The translations under genes and the position numbers were made by a program. From Monarcha castaneiventris obscurior (lineage: Eukaryota; Chordata; Aves; Passeriformes; Monarchidae), in contig JAMPIT010000230.1 of the NCBI GenBank assembly GCA_026261815.1, positions 1,559,501 through 1,623,500 of the forward strand: a stretch of 64,000 bases of DNA, in the 5' to 3' direction. The stretch's first letter is position 1. Each line of letters opens with the position of its first letter. Of this stretch, positions 58,701 through 64,000 are shown piece after piece. The notes under the pieces were generated by a model. The model had not been told where the DNA came from, did no database searches, and was given only the letters and a program-made list of their open reading frames with translations.

Positions 58701-61700
58701 TTAAGATGCTTCAAGGGCTTTTTGGGGAAAAAATTTTAAAAAGTACCCTGGGGCCTAAACGGAACATACTGAAAAATAAGGAATTATTGACAATAAGGAA
58801 AAAGTGGATTATTCTACCTGCTCAGAAACCATTTTGGAAGCACAGCTTATCCCCAAAGCCCTGTTTGGGTAATGCAGTTATGAAGACAGCATCTAATTTA
58901 AATTCCCAGTTGTTTAAAATAAAGACAATAGAGGAAGGTACTGGTTGTACCCTGTGTATCTGATCCAGGCAACATCTGCTCCTGTCACAACCCTGATATG
59001 TGGGGCTTTTTGAACTTCAAACATCTGAGATTCTCCTGTCTAACCTTGGCAGTCCCCAGTTTTATCTACCAGACTCCACCACACAATGGTTTACAAATAG
59101 CTTTTCCACATGGTCATAGGAACACCAACAGGAATAACAAGAAGCTATCCAAACAGAAACATAACCCTTAGTGTACCCAGACTTTGCTCCTCTGAGGTGC
59201 ATCCATCGCTGTCAGCAATGCTGCAGATAAGATTAGACCTGCTACTAAACCTTCCAGTTTCCACTCTGCTCATCCTTTTTTCCATTCTGAAAAGGGAGCT
59301 TATCTGCAGCTTCAGAAAGACTTTGTCCTGGAGAGCAAACTCAGTGTCTGTTAACAAGGGAGGGTGTCCCTCTGGAGAGACTCGCCCTGAAGTCTCTGAT
59401 TTTGGGTCTCAAATCCTGACCCTGCACTCTTCCTCTGATGTGACTGTCCTCACCCTGGGCCAAATGAGAAGGCAGCCGTGGTGACAGAGCCTGTCAGAGG
59501 CCACAACATGAGACAGGGGGAATCTGTGCTCTACCTGGACCCAAAGCAGCCGGGTGAAGCTGAAAGCTCCAGAATGAAACTCAGACACAGCAATCACTCT
59601 GAAAACTTGGGAATGGAGGGACTCAGAGGATCAATAAAAGAGAAAGGCGAGGAGACACATGACCAGAAGGTTGAGAGAAGTGATTTTGTCCTTCTCTTGG
59701 GCTCTCATGATACAACACCTGCAGTGCTGCATCCAACTCTGGGGCCTCCAAGGATGAGAACCTGTTGGAGCGAGTCCAGAGGAGGCCACGAAGATGCTCC
59801 AAGGGCTGGAGCCCCTCTGCTCTGGAGCCAGGCTGGGAGAGCTGGGGGTGTTCAACTTAAAACAAGAGACGCTCCAGGGAGACACTAGGGACCCTTCCAG
59901 TGCCTCAAGGGGCTCCAAGATATCTGGGGAGGGATTTTGGACAAGGGCCTGGAGCAATGAGACAAAGGGAATGGCTTCACACTGCCAGACAGCAGGTTTA
60001 GATTAGCTATAAGGCAGTAATTTTTTACTGTGAGGGTGGTGAGGCCCTGGCACAGGCTGTTAGGAGAAGCTGTGGCTGCCCCATCCCTGGAAATGTTCAA
60101 GTCCCTTCCAACCAAAACCATTCTACGATTTCATGAAAGCAAACATCCTTGGTGTTACAGCTTGGGGCTTGGCAGGAGTCAGTACTCATCTCTCTCGCTG
60201 GCTGCCAGGTTTGGGTGCATCTGGAGCAGCCCCAAGGTGTCCCTCCAGCCCTCCCAAGAGCTTGGCACCACAAGTGCATGCACAGGCTCACATCCTCCCA
60301 GGAGCATGTGGGACACAGCCTCTCCAGCTGCCACAGCCAGAGAGGTGTCAGGCTGCAAAGCCAGTCCAGCCAGAGCTGGCAAGGCCAAGCTCTGCCTCCA
60401 CTGACTTGTCTCCATTGCTGTTATCCTGATGACAAAATGAAAAAAAGAATCTTTCCTCGGGAAGGGTGTGCTGTGAGCCATCAGTAACATTACTCCATCT
60501 CCACGTGTCACTGAGGACACTCCCAGGGGACAGCGGGTTCTGCCCACAGTGGCACTGCCTGTCTCCAGCAGTGTGGCAATGCTGGCTGTGCCCAGTTCCC
60601 AAAGTGTATCTGGAGTGCTGTAAATCCACACCCAGGCAGACACACCCCCAGCATGTGCCCAGAGCCCAGCTCAAAGGGTTTGATCTCACTCTTTTTTATA
60701 AAATAGAGTTTATTTATGCCACTCCATACCACTGCCACAGCCATGGATCCACCAGGGCTCCTCCAGGCAATCAGGGTCCCTGGAGCCACAGCACAAGGAT
60801 CCCTTCCCATTTACTTTCAAGGCCTAGGGGGGCTTTAGGACTGTTGCTGTAGGTGCTCTCAGACCCCATAATTTGGAAATCGCTGGCTCAGAGCACAGGA
60901 AAGAGAGTTCTGAAAGTCATTCTTCTCAACTCGTGTCCTTATCTGTTTTAGAGCAAGATATATTAGCAAGATATATATAGCAAGCTATATATTGCCTGGG
61001 AAAGGACTTTGGTTTTATATGGGACAGAGCTCAGCAGAGCAGGCGCTCCCAGGGAGCAAACACTCACTGAGGACTCTCTGTTTGTTGTTGCTATGATGAG
61101 TTATTGCACTGGGAGACCTGAAAAGCCCAGCTGAGCTCAGGAGCCTGCCAGGCTGGGCATCCAAACACCCAGGAGGGGACAGCCTCCAACCCAAAGCCTC
61201 AGGGGAGGTCTCACTGCAGCCTTCCCCTTTTATAAAAAAGGAGGGAGAGGGGGCTTTTTACAAGGGCAGACAGTGACAGACAAGGGGATACAGTTTTAAA
61301 CTAGAAAAGTAGAGATTTAGATTAGATGATAGAACGAAATTTTTTACTCAGAGTGTGACAAGACACTGGCACAGGTTGCTCAGGAAGTGTTCAAGGCCAG
61401 GTTGGACAGGGCTTGGAGCGACCTGGGATAGTAGAAGGTGCCCCTGCCCATGGCAGGGAGTTGGAACTGGATGATCTTTAAGGTGCCTTTCAGCCAAAGC
61501 CTTTTCCCATTAGTCAGAGGAGGAGAAAGAAAATGCGTGGAGGATGCACAAAGGGATTAAATGAGGTGCCCAAGGTCATGTCAGCAGAGTGTGGCCATCA
61601 GGGTTACAAACCAAACATATTTTACCCTGCTATGTTACTCCTCCTACTGAAAACCTTATCGGTGTTTGTGGGAGGAAGGGAGGTAATTTGGAAGACCCCA

Positions 61701-62709
61701 CCCTCCATTTAGTTAATTGTGATCATTACCAAAAAAATTGTGTAATTAACACATTTCAACATGCCGTAAAACATTCCATGCTGCTAATTTATCTCCTGGA
61801 TTTACAAGACCACAGTGATTAGTGAAATACGAAAGAAAAAATGTCAGAAAATATGGAGAAATATGTCAGAAAAATATGAAATGAGAAGAAAAGATATAAA
61901 CAGACACACACCCTGCTTGATTCCATTTCATCTGCATAATTGGTTCCCATTTGGGTCTCAATTACGGTGCCAAGCTGGGTGCTGCTGGAACAGAATGGTT
62001 CTTCCTGTGCTATATAATGGTGATTGTAGTATCTGGACTTTTTACAACAGGGCAGATCCTGCATTTCCAAGATAAGGATGAGAAAAGGCTTTCTTTCCCA
62101 GAGACATCTCCAGTCAGCCCTTGGCTTTCCACGTCTCTGCACTTCCCCCATGAGGCTTTAAATGCCAGTTTTCCCCAGGGCTGCAGGCAGGAAAGGAGCA
62201 TCCTGACAGAGCCCACGCCACAAATGCTCACACCATGTCTCACACTGAGAATTAGGTCTCGGGCACCTGAGTGACCTGAACAATTTGGGGAGGAAACAAG
62301 CCAGGCAGGGCTGCTGAGACCAGCACAGCCCACCCACAACCATCTGAGGCAGCAGCCCAGGAGTTTGGGCAATGTGGCCATTCCTGACACGGCGGATTCC
62401 TCGTGGCTGTCCCAGAGCTCACAGCATCACTCAGTTTGTGTGTCACAGGAGGAATGAAGGACCTGCTCTCGTGGCTCCGAGCCCTCCCTCCACACCACAC
62501 CATGCTTCACCCCAGGCACCTCTGACAAAGCAAACTTCACTCACAGATCTGTGACTCTGGGGATCTCAGCACCTTCTTTGACTCCTGCCATATGGTTTTG
62601 CAGTCCTCCTGGAGCTTATAGAAGCGCTCCTTTCTCCAGGAGCTTGACTTCACTTTCAGCAGCTGGCTGCCTTTCAGGAGGAACTTCAGGTCCTTGTCAT
62701 CTTTGAGGC
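25657..62709 (-). CDS. PLCD1: Phospholipase C delta-1 gene (PLCD1), 14 visible coding exons, 5'-partial
   Basis: Calcium-activated enzyme that hydrolyses PIP2 to inositol trisphosphate and diacylglycerol at the inner plasma membrane. Fourteen exons join in frame into 746 residues plus TAG; a short first exon (about 12 residues in mammals) is missing. Visible domains are a PH domain (about 8-120), EF-hands (about 130-260), catalytic X (about 285-430), an acidic X/Y linker (about 435-475), catalytic Y (about 480-600) and C2 (about 615-745). Visible numbering is rat numbering minus 12. On that basis the catalytic set His-311, Asn-312, Glu-341, Asp-343, His-356 and Glu-390 is present, as are substrate-binding Lys-438, Lys-440, Ser-522, Arg-549 and Tyr-551. 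The gene is convergent with VILL. Intron 3 has U12-type signals. Confidence 0.96.
25749..26086 (-). other. PLCD1 intron 14 (338 bp)
   Basis: GT...AG intron. Nothing else was seen. Confidence 0.75.
26087..26236 (-). CDS. PLCD1: PLCD1 exon 14 (C2 domain)
   Basis: 150 nt with Gly codons split at both ends; donor GTAAGG. It encodes [36 protein letters not shown] and TLPFTSLKQ. Asp-694 and Asp-696 match rat calcium-binding Asp-706 and Asp-708. The residue between them is Phe, where rat has Tyr-707. Confidence 0.96.
26237..28446 (-). other. PLCD1 intron 13 (2.2 kb)
   Basis: GT...AG intron with one short CR1-like end near 27409-27465. No other gene was recognised. Confidence 0.7.
27409..27465 (-). 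repeat. Short CR1-like 3' end
   Basis: + strand CAGAATCACAGCATCATTCA then GCTTGGAAAAGACCCTCGAG and TCCATCAAG resembles the reverse complement of an older CR1 subfamily terminus. Short and approximate. Confidence 0.55.
28447..28579 (-). CDS. PLCD1: PLCD1 exon 13 (start of C2 domain)
   Basis: 133 nt, phase 0 in and phase 1 out, with donor GTGAGG. It encodes [29 protein letters not shown] and VVENNG. Ile-639, Asp-641 and Asn-665 correspond to rat calcium-site residues Ile-651, Asp-653 and Asn-677. Confidence 0.96.
28580..29083 (-). other. PLCD1 intron 12 (504 bp)
   Basis: GT...AG intron. Nothing else was seen. Confidence 0.75.
29084..29262 (-). CDS. PLCD1: PLCD1 exon 12 (end of catalytic Y, link to C2)
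   Basis: 179 nt, with Val split at its start and phase 0 at its end; donor GTAAGA. It encodes [35 protein letters not shown] and then KKKLQIK, matching the end of the TIM barrel and the C2 lead-in. Confidence 0.96.
29263..30623 (-). other. PLCD1 intron 11 (1.36 kb)
   Basis: GT...AG intron with donor GTGGGT. No repeat or gene was recognised. Confidence 0.7.
30624..30740 (-). CDS. PLCD1: PLCD1 exon 11 (catalytic Y)
   Basis: 117 nt, with Gly split at entry and Val split at exit. It encodes [20 protein letters not shown] and [13 protein letters not shown]. Arg-537 and Tyr-539 are the counterparts of rat Arg-549 and Tyr-551, which hold the substrate headgroup. The next intron (30741-31031) is 291 bp and otherwise empty. 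Confidence 0.96.
31032..31188 (-). CDS. PLCD1: PLCD1 exon 10 (catalytic Y start)
   Basis: 157 nt, phase 0 in and phase 1 out, with donor GTGAGT. It encodes [20 protein letters not shown], then [19 protein letters not shown]. Ser-510 corresponds to rat Ser-522 in the active site. Confidence 0.96.
31189..32497 (-). other. PLCD1 intron 9-side spacer between exons 9 and 10 (1.3 kb)
   Basis: GT...AG intron. No repeat or gene was recognised. Confidence 0.7.
32498..32659 (-). CDS. PLCD1: PLCD1 exon 9 (end of X, acidic X/Y linker)
   Basis: 54 codons, phase 0 at both ends, donor GTAAGT. It opens with [13 protein letters not shown], where Lys-426 and Lys-428 match rat substrate ligands Lys-438 and Lys-440. 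It then runs into an acidic segment [14 protein letters not shown] that forms the disordered autoinhibitory X/Y linker. Linker length equals that of the rat enzyme, judged from the constant numbering offset. Confidence 0.95.
32660..38241 (-). other. PLCD1 intron between exons 8 and 9 (5.6 kb)
   Basis: GT...AG intron. It contains a probable solo LTR (33235-33594) and a purine-rich stretch at about 37848-37905. No gene or RNA was recognised in the remainder. Confidence 0.65.
33235..33594 (-). mobile_element. Probable solo LTR of an endogenous retrovirus (~360 bp)
   Basis: Read on the - strand, the element begins TGTAATTTCTGC and ends ATCACA, i.e. TG...CA termini. It contains an octamer-like ATGCAAAT (33411-33418) and a TATAAAAG box (33393-33400) in promoter-like order, followed by an AATAC-rich segment. 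This architecture and the compact size are typical of avian LTRs. No internal retroviral genes lie beside it, and I could not find a clear target-site duplication, so the boundaries are tentative. Confidence 0.5.
38242..38391 (-). CDS. PLCD1: PLCD1 exon 8 (catalytic X)
   Basis: 50 codons, phase 0 at both ends, donor GTAAGC. It encodes [35 protein letters not shown] and FPSPE. Glu-378 is the counterpart of catalytic calcium ligand Glu-390. Confidence 0.97.
38392..39427 (-). other. PLCD1 intron 7 (1.0 kb)
   Basis: GT...AG intron. Nothing else was recognised. Confidence 0.7.
39428..39572 (-). CDS. PLCD1: PLCD1 exon 7 (catalytic X core)
   Basis: 145 nt, with Arg split at entry and phase 0 at exit; donor GTAAGG. 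It encodes [39 protein letters not shown] and NYAFK. Glu-329, Asp-331 and His-344 match Glu-341, Asp-343 and His-356 of the rat active site. Confidence 0.97.
39573..41450 (-). other. PLCD1 intron 6 (1.9 kb)
   Basis: GT...AG intron. It holds a purine-rich stretch at about 39640-39740, a C-run near 40211 and a CR1 copy at 40306-40490. No other gene was recognised. Confidence 0.7.
40306..40490 (-). repeat. CR1 LINE 3' fragment (~185 bp)
   Basis: + strand text CACACAATGGTTTGGGTTGG, AAGGGACCTTAAAGATCATC, CAGTTCCAACC, AGGTTGCTCAGAGCCCCATC and GAGCATCCACAGAATTTCTG is the reverse complement of the CR1 3' UTR, with little divergence. Confidence 0.93.
41451..41652 (-). CDS. PLCD1: PLCD1 exon 6 (start of catalytic X)
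   Basis: 202 nt, with Ala split at entry and Arg split at exit; donor GTAAAG. It encodes [36 protein letters not shown] and then [10 protein letters not shown]. His-299 and Asn-300 are catalytic His-311 and Asn-312 of the rat enzyme. Confidence 0.97.
41653..42731 (-). other. PLCD1 intron 5 (1.1 kb)
   Basis: GT...AG intron, donor GTAGGT. Nothing else was recognised. Confidence 0.7.
42732..42960 (-). CDS. PLCD1: PLCD1 exon 5 (EF-hand region)
   Basis: 229 nt, phase 0 in, with Ala split at exit. It encodes a second EF-hand loop (Asp-178 to Glu-189, [19 protein letters not shown]), then [20 protein letters not shown] and [10 protein letters not shown], ending RYEPNER. The latter part matches EF-hand lobe 2, which in PLC delta packs against the C2 domain. 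Confidence 0.95.
42961..46639 (-). other. PLCD1 intron 4 (3.7 kb)
   Basis: GT...AG intron. An A-run lies at about 44160-44174 and an A-rich stretch near 45350-45380. No repeat family or gene was recognised. Confidence 0.65.
46640..46769 (-). CDS. PLCD1: PLCD1 exon 4 (first EF-hand)
   Basis: 130 nt. Its first base completes His-132 (CA|C) across a U12-type intron. It encodes [20 protein letters not shown] and [20 protein letters not shown], with the EF-hand loop from Asp-142 to Glu-153. Donor GTAATG. Confidence 0.96.
46770..51530 (-). other. PLCD1 intron 3, U12-type (minor spliceosome) intron (4.8 kb)
   Basis: On the - strand the intron starts GTATCCTTT, the exact U12 donor consensus. It ends TTTCCTTACATCCCCCTGCAG, where the branch-like TTTCCTTAC places its adenosine 13 nt before the intron end, within the usual U12 spacing. 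The phase-2 split codon CA|C gives His-132, matching the mammalian protein. No repeat or gene was recognised inside the intron. Confidence 0.85.
51522..51530 (-). promoter_or_regulatory. U12-type 5' splice site
   Basis: On the - strand the first nine intron bases are GTATCCTTT, matching the minor-spliceosome donor without a mismatch. A conventional U2 reading here (GTATCC) would be a poor donor. Confidence 0.85.
51531..51759 (-). CDS. PLCD1: PLCD1 exon 3 (PH domain)
   Basis: 229 nt, with Phe-56 split at entry and His-132 split at exit. It encodes [38 protein letters not shown] and then [13 protein letters not shown] and QKQKLQ, the later strands and C-terminal helix of the PH domain. Confidence 0.96.
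52180..52370 (-). repeat. CR1 LINE 3' fragment (~190 bp)
   Basis: + strand CACAGAATGGTTTGGGTTGG, AAGGGACCTTAAAGTTCATC, CAGTTCCAACTCCCTGCC, GCCCCATCCAGCTGGCC and AAGTCCACAGTCTCTCTGAG is the reverse complement of the CR1 3' UTR, well preserved. Confidence 0.93.
52845..52945 (+). repeat. CR1 LINE fragment
   Basis: Sense CR1: ACACTGGCACAGGTTGCCCA, TGTCCCATCCCTGGAAGTGT, TCAAGGCCAGGTTGGATGGG and GCTTGGAGCAACCTGGTCT. It stops before the terminal 3' segment. Confidence 0.92.
55355..55415 (+). repeat. CR1 LINE 3' end
   Basis: Sense CR1 terminus: GCTGGATGATCTTTAAGGTC, ATTTCCAACCCAAGCCACTC and TGTGATTCTG. Confidence 0.85.
59590..60136 (+). repeat. CR1 LINE fragment, longest copy in the window (~545 bp)
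   Basis: Sense CR1 extending well 5' of the usual truncation: GTGCTGCATCCAACTCTGGG, GAGTCCAGAGGAGGCCACGA, GCCAGGCTGGGAGAGCTGGG, GAATGGCTTCACACTGCCAG, GCAGGTTTAGATTAGCTATA and finally CCAACCAAAACCATTCTACG. This matches the CR1 ORF2 tail and 3' UTR. An internal deletion before the terminus is likely, because the expected GTCCCTGCCC block is missing. Confidence 0.9.
60952..60993. repeat. Short AT-rich degenerate triplication
   Basis: Three imperfect copies of a unit like AGCAAGATATAT lie end to end. Small local repeat. Confidence 0.6.
61310..61510 (+). repeat. CR1 LINE 3' fragment (~200 bp)
   Basis: Sense CR1: TTTAGATTAGATGATAGAAC, GACACTGGCACAGGTTGCTC, TTCAAGGCCAGGTTGGACAG, GGTGCCCCTGCCCATGGCAG and GGAACTGGATGATCTTTAAG. 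The section around the mid 3' UTR is shortened. Confidence 0.92.
62545..62709 (-). CDS. PLCD1: PLCD1 exon 2 (PH domain, PIP2 site)
   Basis: 165 nt, entering with two bases of a split Gly and leaving with the first base of Phe-56; donor GTGAGT. It encodes [20 protein letters not shown] and [16 protein letters not shown]. Lys-19, Lys-21, Trp-25, Arg-29 and Lys-46 align with PH-domain residues Lys-30, Lys-32, Trp-36, Arg-40 and Lys-57, which hold inositol trisphosphate in the mammalian enzyme. Confidence 0.96.
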
Positions 62710-64000
62710 CTGTGGAGAAACAGAAGTGGTAATGTTTTAAGAGACAGCTCAAGAAATTATGCTCCAAGTGTTTTCCCTTCCACAGGGGCAGCCAGGTCTG
62801 GGGAGGAGAGCAGAGCAGAGTCCCACAAATCCCCCACGCCACTTCATGATCACAAAAGAGGCTGAAGCCTCGTATGTTTCTTGGTCTGAAGACTTTATAA
62901 TTCTCAAGTGTTTTACAAAGATAAAATACCTCCTTCCCAGCAAATACAGCCTACTGTTAGGATGCAAAAACTACAACAAAACCAACAACGGAACAGTAAA
63001 AGCAGAGAAAGGAAAATTGCATAACTTGTAACTGGAATGCTGTCAGGAACTTTCAAGTGATTTCAAATCTACTCTGCCACAAAATTTCCTTTGCGGAAAC
63101 AGGAATACACAAAGATATCTCTCATCCTGCTCTGGCAAGCAGTGCCTTCCTATCCACATGAGAATTTTGCTGATCAGATGAGGCTTAGGAGACAGAAGTT
63201 TGGTGACAGGCAGCAACAGATCACTAAGGCAGCAGCAAGGAGCAGCCACGCTCTCCTCATTGCTCAACCATCCGAAGGGTCTTGTCTTTCTTACACTACA
63301 AGGCCGATGCAATGTCAAGTAATAACAACCAGACCTTCCAGTTGTGGGAACCTCAGATGTCACAACTTAGCCTGGATTCAGGAAGGCACTTAAGACATCT
63401 AGAGAGGCAACAGGCACCTACTGAGACTTTGAAAACACAGAGTTGGCATTCTACATGGTTTTGAGTGGGTCAGCAGTGCATGACTTGCACATACCTAAAC
63501 ACCCTGGAGAATCTGTCCCTCAAACCAACCAGTGATTACAGATCTGGGCTGAGGAGGGTGAGAGCATGAAACACGAGGAACACATCCTGGGCTTTCTGTA
63601 ATAGGCACCTTGCAGCTCTGTGACACTGCAGGAAAGGCTGGTTCAGAGCTGGTGAAGCAGCATTTAACTCTGCAGTGCTGACCATGCACATCCCAGCTCA
63701 GTGGGAATTTTTCCAACCTTACCCTGACAGTGCAGGTAGCCACTTGGCCACCTGCAGCCACCTGCCACTCACCTCCAGGGAAATTCCTCAGTACTACACA
63801 AACATAATGGGGTCTCACAAGTGACAATTTTTTATTGCAGTGTCCCCTGTGACACTGGGTTGGTTCTTCTCTGGGAGACAGCTGCTTTGAATCACTGGCT
63901 TTTAAACAAGGCAGGACAATAAACTACCAAGCACCACTTCAGACCTGCTTGAAGAACAAAACCATCTAAGATCTAAGATCTAAGTGGCCAAATTCCCACT
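62710..64000 (-). other. PLCD1 intron 1 (partial)
   Basis: Upstream of exon 2 on the - strand. I see no convincing short first exon ending in a phase-1 donor after a Gly codon's first base, so exon 1 and the promoter probably lie beyond the window. At 63964-63984 the 7-mer ATCTAAG occurs three times in tandem. Confidence 0.5.

Larger units (their letters stand above)
51760..62544 (-). other. PLCD1 intron 2 (10.8 kb)
   Basis: The largest intron. It contains five CR1 pieces (52180-52370, 52845-52945, 55355-55415, 59590-60136, 61310-61510), CpG-richer non-repetitive stretches at about 54600-55020 and 56880-57240, and a small AT-rich triplication near 60952-60993. No exon or RNA gene was recognised. 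Confidence 0.65.

Overview
The window is vertebrate nuclear DNA, most likely from a bird. Coding exons are short and separated by introns of about 0.1-11 kb with GT...AG borders. The recurrent interspersed repeat is the CR1 LINE 3' end typical of avian genomes, and one probable retroviral LTR is present. No operons, plasmid or phage features, or CRISPR arrays were seen.

Two protein-coding genes fill the window, tail to tail. On the + strand (about 1394-21015) lies a villin/gelsolin-superfamily gene. Its 18 visible coding exons join in frame into 842 codons plus a stop: six gelsolin-like repeats, a Ser/Asn/Tyr-rich linker and a C-terminal villin headpiece. Similarity and the neighbouring gene identify it as villin-like (VILL). 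On the - strand (25657-62709) lies phosphoinositide phospholipase C delta-1 (PLCD1). Its 14 visible coding exons join into 746 codons plus a stop: PH domain, EF-hands, catalytic X and Y halves around an acidic linker, and C2 domain. The first coding exon of each gene (about 12-20 codons by analogy with mammals) was not found and probably lies outside the window, so both genes are 5'-partial. As far as I recall, VILL and PLCD1 are also neighbours on human 3p22, so this is conserved synteny.

Layout: 1-1393 upstream or intronic DNA; 1394-21015 VILL exons and introns; 21016 to about 22150 probable VILL 3' UTR; about 22150-25090 intergenic; about 25090-25656 probable PLCD1 3' UTR; 25657-62709 PLCD1 exons and introns, with the largest intron (10.8 kb) between exons 2 and 3; 62710-64000 further PLCD1 intron 1. 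CR1 fragments occur in both orientations, and a probable solo LTR sits in PLCD1 intron 9.

Both proteins bind phosphoinositides. PLCD1 cleaves PIP2 at the membrane under calcium control, and villin-family proteins bind PIP2 and actin. No shared regulation can be read from the sequence. The most unusual molecular feature is PLCD1 intron 3, which has an exact U12-type (minor spliceosome) donor and a near-consensus U12 branch site 13 nt before its acceptor. Also notable are a low-complexity Ser/Asn linker and a weak last donor in VILL, where read-through would delete the headpiece. I found no evidence of a wholly novel biological system.
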